Origin: Selenomonadaceae bacterium
GTDB taxonomy: Bacteria > Bacillota > Negativicutes > Selenomonadales > Selenomonadaceae
DNA: 64,000 nt
Assembly (NCBI GenBank): GCA_017484005.1
Contig: JAFUTY010000051.1
Location: 32,492-96,491, forward strand
Direction of reading: 5' to 3'
Shown piece after piece: positions 36,060-44,451 of this stretch (its first letter is position 1; each line of letters starts with the position of its first letter). The notes under the pieces were generated by a model. The model did not search any database and had not been told where the DNA came from. It saw nothing but the letters and a program-made list of their open reading frames with translations. The position numbers and the translations under genes are program-made.

Positions 36060-36902
36060 GATTGACGCTAAAATCTTCAGCCAGCAATCGAGCGTCGAAG
36101 TTGGATCTAGTCCAAAATTTTCGAGGATGTAAAAAATCGGAACATGTAAAATCAAAATCGTGAGAGTCCTTCTTCCGATGAAATTCAAAAATCGATTCGA
36201 AATCAATTGTGACAGTTTAAAAATCAAGATCGATCCTGCAATTCCATCGATAAAAAATAGAATTGGATCGTTATAAATTCGATTCGGCATGTCAATTATC
36301 AAGTTTAATTCAGCAGTCGGAATCAAAATCAGTGCGAGAAGGATCAATTTCCAATTCAGACTTCGATTTCTTAAAAAATATCCGGCGATCAAAAATATTT
36401 GCGAAGTCAAAGCGATATCAATTCCCCATGGAAGATGAATCGGACAAAAAGTTCCGAGCATCGAAATCAAAATCGATACTAAAATTTTCTGTCGGCTTAA
36501 AAGGAAGATCAATTCAGCGACGAATAGACATGGCAAAAACCATAATGGATAATCAGCGAGCGAATGATCGATTGGCAATGTTACATCCGCACAAAATATT
36601 CCGATCAAATAGTCAGTGGGACGATTCGATGCGTCTGGAAAAAATTGAATTGCGAGGATTGTCACGATTGTCTGCGCTGTGAAATATGGAATCAAAATTC
36701 GACGAGATCGAGATTTCAAAAATTCATCGAGAGATCGATTTCGAAATAAAAATCCAGATATAACGAAGAAAATCGGAACGATTATGCAGCAGAGTCTCGA
36801 ATTGATTTCATGAAAAATTCCCTCGCAAGATAAAAATCCATGGAAGATCACGACGAGGAGAATTGCAATTCCACGCGATGAATCAAGCCATTCAATTCGC
36901 AA
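36006..36902 (-). CDS. Acyltransferase 3 family membrane protein
   Basis: A 298-residue integral membrane protein of the OafA/YrhL-like acyltransferase 3 family, short of an extra C-terminal domain. It opens with R-I-E-W-L-D-S-S-R-G-I-A, then F-H-G (the catalytic-type His), then V-I-S-G-F-L-F-R-N-R-S and R-R-I-L-I-P-Y-F. About nine to ten helices. Such enzymes O-acylate surface sugars; the acceptor is unknown. I chose TTG at 36902, 5 bases after AGGTGA; an ATG at 36938 is possible but has no ribosome site. Confidence 0.82.
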   Translation of the reverse strand: MRIEWLDSSRGIAILLVVIFHGFLSCEGIFHEINSRLCCIIVPIFFVISGFLFRNRSLDEFLKSRSRRILIPYFTAQTIVTILAIQFFPDASNRPTDYLIGIFCADVTLPIDHSLADYPLWFLPCLFVAELIFLLSRQKILVSILISMLGTFCPIHLPWGIDIALTSQIFLIAGYFLRNRSLNWKLILLALILIPTAELNLIIDMPNRIYNDPILFFIDGIAGSILIFKLSQLISNRFLNFIGRRTLTILILHVPIFYILENFGLDPTSTLDCWLKILASISIILAIDHLNSRRLFDR

Positions 36903-36917
36903 AAAATCACCTCGATT

Positions 36918-36944
36918 TAAGTTCATCGATACTAGCACCGATAG
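36918..36944 (+). promoter_or_regulatory. Candidate sigma-28 (FliA/SigD) type promoter
   Basis: TAAG at 36918-36921, a 15-base gap and ACCGATAG at 36937-36944 closely fit the flagellar sigma consensus TAAA-N15-GCCGATAA. The site lies about 80 bases before the gene at 37027. No test is possible from this sequence alone. Confidence 0.4.
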
Positions 36945-37026
36945 AATTTTTGGAGCGTGAGAGATTTATCGCTATTTCAAAATTTAACAGGGACATTCCA
37001 TTCAGAGTCCCAAGGAGGGGATCTAA

Positions 37027-37278
37027 ATGGTTGAAAGGATTGAACGCGTCGCTCGTGTGAAACGACTTGAGCCGAAAGGATTTCTGTCGCGATATGCTAA
37101 TCAAAAAGGCAACGGGAAAAAATTCGCATATGAGCTTCGCGCAGCCATGGATCGGAATGAAGAAGAGGAAACCTCAACGTTTTCTGAAGCTTACAGTCTC
37201 GATATTCAACGCGCAACGCAGTCATTATTCTATGGAAGCAAATTCGATTTGGGAGCAATCGGTGGAGTTCGTTTATAA
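37027..37278 (+). CDS. Small hypothetical protein
   Basis: An 83-residue soluble protein I do not recognise. It is rich in Arg, Lys and Glu, with no Cys and no signal peptide, and has a Gly-rich tail (G-A-I-G-G-V-R-L). The ATG at 37027 is preceded by a strong AAGGAGGGG. A candidate flagellar-sigma promoter lies upstream, which would suggest a motility link; the protein itself gives no direct sign. Confidence 0.7.
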   Translation: MVERIERVARVKRLEPKGFLSRYANQKGNGKKFAYELRAAMDRNEEEETSTFSEAYSLDIQRATQSLFYGSKFDLGAIGGVRL

Positions 37279-37336
37279 TCAATTTTTTCAGTAAAAATTC
37301 TGCAGGTGATTTCAAATTTACACGGATGAAAAATTC

Positions 37337-37768
37337 ATGCGTCTAGCACTCGACGAAGCGATGAAGGCATATAAATTGGGAGAAGTTCCAATCGGTGCAG
37401 TGATTGTCGATCAAGATGGGGATTTAATTTCAGCCGGACACAATTTGCGCGAAACAAAAAATGATGCAACTGCTCACGCGGAGATGATCGCGATTCAAAT
37501 TGCCTGTCAAAAACTCAACCGCTGGCGACTCAAAGATCTCACGCTCTATGTTACTCTCGAGCCGTGTCCGATGTGCGCTGGAGCTCTAGTTGCAAGCAGA
37601 ATATCACGACTTGTCTATGGAGTCTATGATTCGAAAGCCGGCGCGTGTGAATCGATTTTCAATATCACCAACAACCCAAATCTAAATCATCGAATCGAAG
37701 TTCGGGCGGGAGTTTTGGAATTCGAATGCAAACAGATTCTGCAAAAATTTTTCGAAGATCGTCGTTGA
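37337..37768 (+). CDS. tadA: tRNA-specific adenosine deaminase
   Basis: A 143-residue zinc deaminase that makes inosine at the wobble position of tRNA-Arg(ACG). The zinc site is complete: H-A-E-M with the proton-shuttle Glu, and E-P-C-P-M-C-A-G. The ATG at 37337 has no ribosome site, and the protein would lack the first few residues usual for TadA. An in-frame ATT at 37316, 6 bases after AGGTGAT, would add I-Y-T-D-E-K-F and match the family start, so the true start may be this rare codon. The gene ends in a terminator that overlaps the stop. Confidence 0.93.
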   Translation: MRLALDEAMKAYKLGEVPIGAVIVDQDGDLISAGHNLRETKNDATAHAEMIAIQIACQKLNRWRLKDLTLYVTLEPCPMCAGALVASRISRLVYGVYDSKAGACESIFNITNNPNLNHRIEVRAGVLEFECKQILQKFFEDRR

Positions 37769-37794
37769 TTGAAAGATCAGCGACGTCTTTTTTT
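37760..37794 (+). terminator. Rho-independent terminator of tadA
   Basis: CGTCGTTGAT pairs with ATCAGCGACG, followed by T7. The stem contains the tadA stop codon. Confidence 0.85.
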
Positions 37795-37844
37795 GTTCGG
37801 AAATTTGGATTATCATTCGGAAAATTTTTTGAGGAGGATCAATT

Positions 37845-39164
37845 TTGGATAGCATAGGATTTCTCATAATGTCAACACTGATTCTCGTTTTAGCCTGCAA
37901 TTATTTTTCGCGAATGGAAACTGCAATCAATGAATCGCACCGCGGAAGAATCGAAAAGCTCGCTGATGATGGCGATGCAAATGCAAAAAGATCGCTGGAA
38001 ATTCTGGAGGACTCTGAAGATTTTTTATCGACAACTCAAATCGGAAAAACTTTATCGGGAATTTTTGCAGGATTAGTCGTCGTGATGTTGATTCCAAAAC
38101 TCGAATCAATTCTCGGAAATTTTCCCCATGCTGAAACAATCGCGATAATCATTTCAATCATTTTCGTCGGCTCAATTATGATTCTATTCGGCGATTTTCT
38201 ACCAAAACAAGTAGCTCGACAGCGTCCAGAGGAAGAATTGCTCGAGCATCATGGAAGTCTCGATTTCATGCGCACAATTTTTTCACCGATTCTATTCATT
38301 TTAAACAAAGTTTCGAGCTTAGCATTTCTGATTTTTGGAGTTAGTGAAAATAAACCTGATGCAGTCACGGAGGATGAAGTCAAAGATTTAATCGATCAAG
38401 GGACGGAAGATGGAACATTCGAGCAGGTCGAGCATGACATGGTCGATCGGATTTTTCATTTGAGCGATCAAACAGTTTCCGCGCTGATGATTCCGCGAAC
38501 TCAAATGGTGTGGCTGGATTTGGAAGATTCGCTCGAGGAAAATTTGGAAAAAATCAAGACTCATAATCACACATTTTTTCCAGTCGGGCGCGGAAGTCTC
38601 GATTCATTCGCGGGAATTTTGAGTATGAAATCGCTCATTGATTTTATGCTTGAAAATGGGAAAAAAAATATCGATCTCGAGCAACTGCTTCAGAAGCCAA
38701 TTTTTGCACCGAGATCGATGGAAACGTTTCGACTGCTTGAAAAATTTCGCGACAATGGATCGAAATTCGCGATTGTGCTCGATGAATATGGCGGAGTGGT
38801 TGGAGAAATCACGCTCGGACATATTCTCGAAGTGATAATCGATACGCCAATCATTGAAAAGAAAAAAGATCCCGCGTCATTCCAGCAGAAAGATTCGAAT
38901 TCGTGGTATGTGGAAGGACTCTGTCCAATCACAGAATTCAAAGAGCGATTCGATATCGATTCACTGCCGGACGAGGAGCATGATCATTTTCAAACGATGG
39001 GAGGATTCTTGACGTCATATTTTGGTTATATTCCGAAAGTCGGTGAGCTTTGTGCGTGGAATGGATTTCGATTCGAGATTGTGAGAATGGATCGCGCGAG
39101 AATCGATAGAATCCTCGTGACGCAGCTGCATGAGGAGAATCAATCAGACAATTTGCATCGATAA
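37845..39164 (+). CDS. CNNM/CorC-type transporter (DUF21, CBS pair, CorC domain)
   Basis: A 439-residue membrane protein of the hemolysin C-like family. A DUF21 membrane domain of three to four helices covers residues 1-170 (with E-T-A-I-N-E and G-D-F-L-P-K). Two CBS domains follow at about 205-325 (M-I-P-R-T-Q-M-V-W-L and D-E-Y-G-G-V-V-G-E-I-T), then a CorC/HlyC domain to the end. Relatives have been linked to magnesium or sodium movement. TTG at 37845 after GAGGAGG. Single gene, with a terminator on each side. Confidence 0.9.
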   Translation: MDSIGFLIMSTLILVLACNYFSRMETAINESHRGRIEKLADDGDANAKRSLEILEDSEDFLSTTQIGKTLSGIFAGLVVVMLIPKLESILGNFPHAETIAIIISIIFVGSIMILFGDFLPKQVARQRPEEELLEHHGSLDFMRTIFSPILFILNKVSSLAFLIFGVSENKPDAVTEDEVKDLIDQGTEDGTFEQVEHDMVDRIFHLSDQTVSALMIPRTQMVWLDLEDSLEENLEKIKTHNHTFFPVGRGSLDSFAGILSMKSLIDFMLENGKKNIDLEQLLQKPIFAPRSMETFRLLEKFRDNGSKFAIVLDEYGGVVGEITLGHILEVIIDTPIIEKKKDPASFQQKDSNSWYVEGLCPITEFKERFDIDSLPDEEHDHFQTMGGFLTSYFGYIPKVGELCAWNGFRFEIVRMDRARIDRILVTQLHEENQSDNLHR

Positions 39165-39203
39165 CAAAAGATCGGGGATCGCAAAATGATCCTCGATTTT
39201 TTG
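39165..39203 (+). terminator. Rho-independent terminator
   Basis: AAAAGATCGGGGATC pairs with GATCCTCGAT and runs into T6, just after the stop of the CBS protein gene. Confidence 0.85.
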
Positions 39204-39284
39204 TTCGGATTCTCCAATTTGTATTTGATCGATCTCGAAGTTATAATTCAACGAAAGATTTTATGACTGCAGAGGATATCGAGA

Positions 39285-40844
39285 ATGAAAAATATTTATG
39301 ATTTCGTCGGGGAATTTTATGAAACTCTCCCGCATGAAACGTCAGCGATTATCAAGAAAGAAGTCGTCGAAAAATATTTTCGAACTGAAATTTGGCGGCG
39401 CGTCGATGAATCAATTCTGCTTGAGCAATGGAATGCAATTCGAATCCTCCTCCAAAATTTATCGAAATGGGAGTATGAGGATTTTTTCTATGTCTCGCCG
39501 TCTGATTATCAAGAAATCTTTTTCCAATACGCCGAGGAATTCAAACTGCCGATGCGCGAGTCATCAGTGAAAAAATTCTTCTCGCTGATTCATCCAATGT
39601 TTCACTTCTATTTGAAAAATGAAAAGCGCGAAGAGATCAAATTTTATGAGGGCACATTGAGTGAAGGTCGGCATTCATTCTATCTTTACGGAAAATTTTC
39701 GATGCCGCGGAGACGTCCCAGCGATTCAGATTTTTACATCGAAATGGAGCATGATTCAAATCTGTCGCAGGATATCACTGACGAGCTCAATCGCACAATC
39801 GATTCTCTGCTCTATCGAATCAAAAGACTTTTCAACAGCAAGCCGCATATGAATGATTTGAATCGAGCGTTCGGAATTTTCTACGGCGCGATAATTCAAG
39901 ATGATGAAGAGCAGATTGAAAATGATAAACAGCGCGGATTTGTGAATTTCTGGGATTTTTTCATCTTCGATTATCACACGATCAAAGATGATGAGACGCC
40001 GATCTATTTTTTCTATAAACATGAACGGAAGAATCTGACTTATTCGGAAGATCAAATTCTGCGCGATTTAATGGGAACTCATTTCAAAATATTTTTCATC
40101 GAGGATCAAGACGAGGATCGATCGACCTGCCGCGATCTTTTAACGAATGAAATTTTTGAACTTCCGCCGTCGCCAACAGATTCGCCGGATATCTATCGAA
40201 TGGTTTTCATTGGACACATTCGCGCGGAAGGAGTCATGCTGCTAGATCACGTCGTTGGATTTTCTGCAAGTCAAAAACTTCGTGAGAGAATGAGACAGGA
40301 GATTTTTCGAGCGTTCGAATTGTTCAAGTATCAAAAACCGAAGGCTCGACTTCAAGATTTTCTGAATCGAGAAGCCGCAATGATTCGTCACATTCTTCGA
40401 GTGCTGTCTGAATTTGCACAGCTCAACATCGTTCCATTGCGAGATTTTCCAAAACCGATCCAAGCCAGCAATGAAAAGATCCCGCCCGCGATGAAAGATA
40501 GTGCCAAGCGTTTGAAAATGATCGGCAAAAGTCTCGGAATCAGTGAATATGGTTTGCATCTATTATTGAAGTTATATTCCGATTTCATTTTCATTTTCCC
40601 CGCGACAGATCAGCAGAAACAATCAGATGCATCGCTGCTTGCAGTTTTATATCTATTCTATCGCGCGAATGATCTGCCGCTGCAAAGTCTGGATTCATTG
40701 ACTCGCGACGTCAGACAGCTCCGAGATTTTTCGATGAAATTGATGAATCTCGCAAATTCAGCGTTAGATATTGTAACTTTCGATCCGCGATATTCAATCG
40801 AAGATGGATTCGTCTGTATGCTGTTTTGGGAAGATGCAAAATGA
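39285..40844 (+). CDS. Large soluble protein of unknown function
   Basis: A 519-residue protein I do not recognise. It has no signal peptide, no membrane helix and no clear nucleotide-binding loop. Aromatic residues are frequent in the first half (F-F-Y-V-S-P-S-D-Y, then P-M-F-H-F-Y). The second half is mostly helical. The start ATG at 39285 has only a weak purine stretch upstream. It looks like a single-gene unit. Confidence 0.75.
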   Translation: MKNIYDFVGEFYETLPHETSAIIKKEVVEKYFRTEIWRRVDESILLEQWNAIRILLQNLSKWEYEDFFYVSPSDYQEIFFQYAEEFKLPMRESSVKKFFSLIHPMFHFYLKNEKREEIKFYEGTLSEGRHSFYLYGKFSMPRRRPSDSDFYIEMEHDSNLSQDITDELNRTIDSLLYRIKRLFNSKPHMNDLNRAFGIFYGAIIQDDEEQIENDKQRGFVNFWDFFIFDYHTIKDDETPIYFFYKHERKNLTYSEDQILRDLMGTHFKIFFIEDQDEDRSTCRDLLTNEIFELPPSPTDSPDIYRMVFIGHIRAEGVMLLDHVVGFSASQKLRERMRQEIFRAFELFKYQKPKARLQDFLNREAAMIRHILRVLSEFAQLNIVPLRDFPKPIQASNEKIPPAMKDSAKRLKMIGKSLGISEYGLHLLLKLYSDFIFIFPATDQQKQSDASLLAVLYLFYRANDLPLQSLDSLTRDVRQLRDFSMKLMNLANSALDIVTFDPRYSIEDGFVCMLFWEDAK

Positions 40845-40875
40845 TTCTCGATTTTGAAATTTGTACTAGAAATCG

Positions 40876-40934
40876 ATTTTGAGTATAAGTTTTGAAATTT
40901 ATACTCGATTTGAATTTTGAGTATAAGTTTTGAA
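40876..40934. repeat. Short direct and inverted repeats, possible operator
   Basis: A 21-bp element starting ATTTTGAGTATAAG is repeated exactly at 40876-40896 and 40914-40934. Between them, at 40899-40906, lies TTATACTC, the reverse complement of the core GAGTATAA. This gives three half-sites in 59 bases, all within 90 bases of the start of the gene at 40962. A dimeric regulator is a plausible binder. Confidence 0.55.
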
Positions 40935-40961
40935 TCACAGATATTGAACTGGAGTGATCGC

Positions 40962-41480
40962 ATGACAAAATCTCGAATGATTCTCGCGCTCATTTTTGCA
41001 TTTCTCCTCGGCGTTGGAATCTCTCAACTTGCATTGAATTTTCTAGCACTTCCAGCTCAAACATCGAATCAAAATCGCAATACAGAAATCGATCTGAAAA
41101 TTTTTGAACAGAGTTTTCAGCGTGAAATCGATGAGCTCGATCGCAATTGGCAGCAATATCACACGACGCTCGAAAATTTCAAAGAGGGCAGCGTGGATCT
41201 CGAATCGACAGTTGAATCGTTCGAATTGATTCTCGAGGAGCAAAAACGAATCGTCGATCGAATTGATAAATTGCTCCCGCCTGATGAATTGAATTCTGCT
41301 CGACTTCAAAAAATGATCGATTATTCTCACGATCAGCTCGAGACAATTGAAAAGACTCATTCAGCATCGGAAGAAATGCTCAGTGATTCTGAACCGGATC
41401 ATGATCGTCAAAGCAAAATTCTGCAGGATATCATGATTCGCAATTCTCCCGCGGGACTTTTCATCCTCGGCACGCAATGA
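40962..41480 (+). CDS. Membrane-anchored coiled-coil protein
   Basis: A 173-residue protein I do not recognise. A hydrophobic segment at residues 6-30 acts as an uncleaved anchor or a signal peptide. The rest is strongly charged, mostly helix (many Glu, Gln, Asp), and would lie outside the membrane. ATG at 40962 follows GGAGTG. The frame is open 15 codons upstream through the repeat region, which is unlikely to be translated. Confidence 0.65.
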   Translation: MTKSRMILALIFAFLLGVGISQLALNFLALPAQTSNQNRNTEIDLKIFEQSFQREIDELDRNWQQYHTTLENFKEGSVDLESTVESFELILEEQKRIVDRIDKLLPPDELNSARLQKMIDYSHDQLETIEKTHSASEEMLSDSEPDHDRQSKILQDIMIRNSPAGLFILGTQ

Positions 41481-41484
41481 TTTA

Positions 41485-41513
41485 TTGAATTCGAAAATTT
41501 TTTATGCTAAAAT
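41485..41513 (+). promoter_or_regulatory. Sigma-A-type promoter of pfkA
   Basis: TTGAAT at 41485-41490, a 17-base spacer and TAAAAT at 41508-41513, with a TG extension before the -10. Confidence 0.7.
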
Positions 41514-41529
41514 TTTCCAAATTGAAAAC

Positions 41530-41567
41530 TGACAGCTCGAATGAATAAGTAAAAATTTCAGCTGTCA
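41530..41567 (+). promoter_or_regulatory. Hairpin in the pfkA leader
   Basis: TGACAGCT at 41530-41537 pairs with AGCTGTCA at 41560-41567 across a 22-base loop. It ends 4 bases before the ribosome site AAAGGAG. It has no T-run, so it is not a terminator; it might affect mRNA stability or ribosome access. Confidence 0.45.
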
Positions 41568-41584
41568 ATGGAAAGGAGCTTAGT

Positions 41585-42547
41585 ATGGTAAAAAATGCAA
41601 TTGCCGTTATGACAAGCGGCGGCGATTCTCCAGGAATGAATGCAGCAGCGCGCGCAGTTGTTCGCACAGCGTTATTCGAAGGAATCAAAGTCTATGGAAT
41701 TTATAACGGCTACAAAGGCATGCTCGCCGACGATATTCGTGAACTCAATTCCCGCTCCGTGTCTGATATGATTCAACGCGGCGGAACATTTCTTGGAACG
41801 GCTCGATGCAAAGAATTCAAAACCGAAGAAGGACGTCAAAAAGGTTTGGAAAATCTTCGCAAGCATGATATCGAGGGACTAGTTATCATTGGCGGCGATG
41901 GATCTTTGACTGGCGGCTCACTTCTTTCGAGAATGGGAATGCCAATCGTCGGTCTTCCAGGAACAATTGATAATGATGTTTGGGGAACGGATTATACAAT
42001 CGGTGCTGATACTGCGGCAAATACTGCTGTCGATGCAATCAATAAACTTCGCGATACTGCATCGGCGCATCGTCGAATCATTATTGTCGAAGTCATGGGA
42101 CACACATCTGGCTGGTTAGCTGTCACTGCGGCAATCGCTGGCGGTGCGGAATATGTTATCGTTCCAGAAGTCAAATACGATCTCGACGATATGTGCAATG
42201 AGATTGTCGAAAGTTATAAAGGCGGTCGCAGATATTGCATCATCGTTGTCGCGGAAGGTGCATGCTCGGCTATCGGTTTAGGAAAACAAGTCGCTGAAAA
42301 AACTGGAATCGATACTCGCGTTTCGATTTTAGGACACATTCAACGCGGCGGATCTCCAACTGTTGAAGATCGAATCAAGGCAAGCATGCTCGGTGAAAGA
42401 GCAGCTCTAGCGATTATCTCCGGCGCATCGAATGTCGTCTTTGGATTCGATGAAGGTCGAGTTGTCGCGATTAATCTATTCGATGCCGTCAACAATAAAA
42501 AGACTCTCGATCCTGAACTCGTTCGACTCGCGAGCGTTTTGCGATAA
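41585..42547 (+). CDS. pfkA: ATP-dependent 6-phosphofructokinase
   Basis: A 320-residue glycolytic enzyme of the usual bacterial length. The nucleotide motif G-G-D-S-P-G-M-N-A, the E-G/G-G-D-G-S-L-T-G turn, the catalytic P-G-T-I-D-N-D and M-G-H-T-S-G-W-L-A are all present. A Gly after G-G-D keeps the ATP type. ATG at 41585 after AAAGGAG. Own promoter, and followed by hpf after 24 bases. Confidence 0.98.
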   Translation: MVKNAIAVMTSGGDSPGMNAAARAVVRTALFEGIKVYGIYNGYKGMLADDIRELNSRSVSDMIQRGGTFLGTARCKEFKTEEGRQKGLENLRKHDIEGLVIIGGDGSLTGGSLLSRMGMPIVGLPGTIDNDVWGTDYTIGADTAANTAVDAINKLRDTASAHRRIIIVEVMGHTSGWLAVTAAIAGGAEYVIVPEVKYDLDDMCNEIVESYKGGRRYCIIVVAEGACSAIGLGKQVAEKTGIDTRVSILGHIQRGGSPTVEDRIKASMLGERAALAIISGASNVVFGFDEGRVVAINLFDAVNNKKTLDPELVRLASVLR

Positions 42548-42571
42548 ATTATCAAGAGAGGAGGAATTGTT

Positions 42572-43108
42572 GTGGCAGCATTCGCAATCAGAGGCAAAAA
42601 CATCGAAATCACTCCTGCACTCCGTGAATATGTTGAAAAGCGCGTTGGAAAAGTCACCAAGTATTTCGAAAAAATCGGTGAAATCAGCGTTCTATTGACT
42701 GTCAACAAAGAGCGTCAGATCGTCGAGGTCACAGTTCCAGTTCAAGGCGGATTCATTCTTCGCGGTGAAGAATCGACGACTGATATGTATACTTCAATTG
42801 ATCTCGTCATTGAAAAGCTCGAGCGTCAAATTCATAAACAAAAAACTAAGCTCGCTCGAAGAATTCGCGGCGGATTCAAACCTGAAGCAGTTGAGCCGAG
42901 TGCTGAACATCCAGACGACGCGGAAGATTATCCAGTTGTGAAAACCAAACGATTCACTGTCAAGCCGATGGATGTTCAAGAAGCGATTATGCAGATGAAT
43001 CTGTTGAATCATGATTTCTTCGTTTTCCGCGATGCATCAACGGAAGATATTTGCGTTGTATATCGCAGAGCCGATGGAGCGTATGGACTTCTTGAATCCG
43101 GTGCATGA
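42572..43108 (+). CDS. hpf: Ribosome hibernation promoting factor, long form
   Basis: A 178-residue protein. The first 100 residues are the S30AE/YfiA ribosome-binding domain (F-A-I-R-G-K-N-I-E-I-T-P-A-L-R-E-Y-V). The last 55 residues are the dimerisation domain of the long form (V-K-T-K-R-F-T-V-K-P-M, then M-N-L-L-N-H-D-F-F-V-F). Long HPF joins two ribosomes into inactive 100S dimers in stationary phase. GTG at 42572 after GAGGAGG. Confidence 0.96.
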   Translation: MAAFAIRGKNIEITPALREYVEKRVGKVTKYFEKIGEISVLLTVNKERQIVEVTVPVQGGFILRGEESTTDMYTSIDLVIEKLERQIHKQKTKLARRIRGGFKPEAVEPSAEHPDDAEDYPVVKTKRFTVKPMDVQEAIMQMNLLNHDFFVFRDASTEDICVVYRRADGAYGLLESGA

Positions 43109-43142
43109 TCTTTAATTCGCAAAAATTTTTCCCGAAAATAAA

Positions 43143-43200
43143 TGGGACTTCTCAAAAGAATTCCTCGACGGAATTTTTTCGGGAAGTCCCAAATTTTTTT
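43143..43200 (+). terminator. Rho-independent terminator after hpf
   Basis: TGGGACTTC at 43143 pairs with GAAGTCCCA at 43183-43191, with an inner GAATTCC/GGAATT stem, then T7. It lies only 5 bases before the ribosome site of the first glycosyltransferase gene, so the array may be partly fed by readthrough. Confidence 0.85.
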
Positions 43201-43212
43201 GTGGAGGCAAAT

Positions 43213-44430
43213 ATGAGCGGCGATATCCTTTTCGAAAATCAAATCGCGATCGTCGTGCCAGTAAAAAATGAATCGCGATATATTGAAGAATGGCTCGATT
43301 ATCACTATCGAATCGGTGTCGATAAATTCTATATCTACGATAACAATTCGGAAGATCGATCTGATTTGCAAAAAATTCTTGAACCATGGATTTCTGAAGG
43401 AATTGTTGATTATCAAATTTTTGATGGCGCATCGGCTCAGCTTCAAGCATACTGCGACGCGATTAAGAATCATCAATTCGACTGCAAATACATGGGATTT
43501 TTCGATCTCGATGAATTTGTATTCGTGAAAGATCGAAGCAATTTGCTAGATTTTCTAAACTCAATTTTCAATTCAAATTCAAATATCAATGCGCTCGGAA
43601 TTGATATGCGAATTTTTGGATCTTCCGGCAAAATGTATCGAGAATCTGGAGGAGTTATTGAGCGATTTACTCGTCGGCAAAGTGATATCGCGCCTCAAGG
43701 AATCTCTTCAAAACTTATCGCTAATCCTCGATATGTGAAATTGATTCCGTCGCCACATTTTATTTTCAATTACGACGGAAAAATTTCAGTCAATGAAAAT
43801 TTACTTCAACTCAAAAATCAAATTGCAACGACTTATAATTCCGCGCAAAAAATTCAACTGAATCACTACATATTGAAATCGCGCGAGGAGTTCGATTCAA
43901 AAACACTTCGAGGAGCTGGAACTGGCGAATTTTATGATCGAGAAAAAAGATTTCGAGAGTTTGACTTCAATGAATTCGAGGATCGATCGTTGCTCGATTA
44001 TTGGAATGATCTCAAAAAATTTTCGCGGCGAGATCGATTCAATCATAGGTCAAATCTAGCATTGAATTTGATCGAAATGCTCGAGAGTCCATTCGAAAAT
44101 TCCGTGGAAAAATATCTGACTTGTTTCATGCTTTCGAAAAAAATTCAAACTTTGAATGAATCTGAATTGAATTTGCTCAAAAATCTCGCGCCGGAATTTT
44201 TACTAAAATCTATTCAATCGCGATTGAGAATTTTCGATGCGTTAATGCTCCTCGATTTTTCACATGAATTTGCGCGATTCAAAACTGAAACATCGAAGAA
44301 AATTTTGATTGATCTGTTAAATCTGATTCCGGATTTGATCGAATTTTATCGTTCGCTTGATATGTGGAATGACTATCACCAATTGCTTGATAAACGAAAA
44401 ACACTGTCAACATTTCTATCGATCATATGA
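43213..44430 (+). CDS. Glycosyltransferase of the GT2/GT92-like group, copy 1 of 8
   Basis: A 405-residue enzyme with an N-terminal GT-A domain (P-V-K-N-E-S-R-Y-I-E-E-W-L, D-K-F-Y-I-Y-D-N) and a D-L-D-E-F motif near residue 100 for metal and sugar nucleotide binding. After this comes the N-H-Y and K-S-R-E-E-F segment typical of this group (PF13704/GT92-like), then a helical C-terminal region. It probably adds sugars to a surface polymer. ATG at 43213 after GGAGG; an upstream extension would run through the terminator. Confidence 0.88.
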   Translation: MSGDILFENQIAIVVPVKNESRYIEEWLDYHYRIGVDKFYIYDNNSEDRSDLQKILEPWISEGIVDYQIFDGASAQLQAYCDAIKNHQFDCKYMGFFDLDEFVFVKDRSNLLDFLNSIFNSNSNINALGIDMRIFGSSGKMYRESGGVIERFTRRQSDIAPQGISSKLIANPRYVKLIPSPHFIFNYDGKISVNENLLQLKNQIATTYNSAQKIQLNHYILKSREEFDSKTLRGAGTGEFYDREKRFREFDFNEFEDRSLLDYWNDLKKFSRRDRFNHRSNLALNLIEMLESPFENSVEKYLTCFMLSKKIQTLNESELNLLKNLAPEFLLKSIQSRLRIFDALMLLDFSHEFARFKTETSKKILIDLLNLIPDLIEFYRSLDMWNDYHQLLDKRKTLSTFLSII

Positions 44431-44451
44431 ATTTTTGGGAGGAGTGATTCG

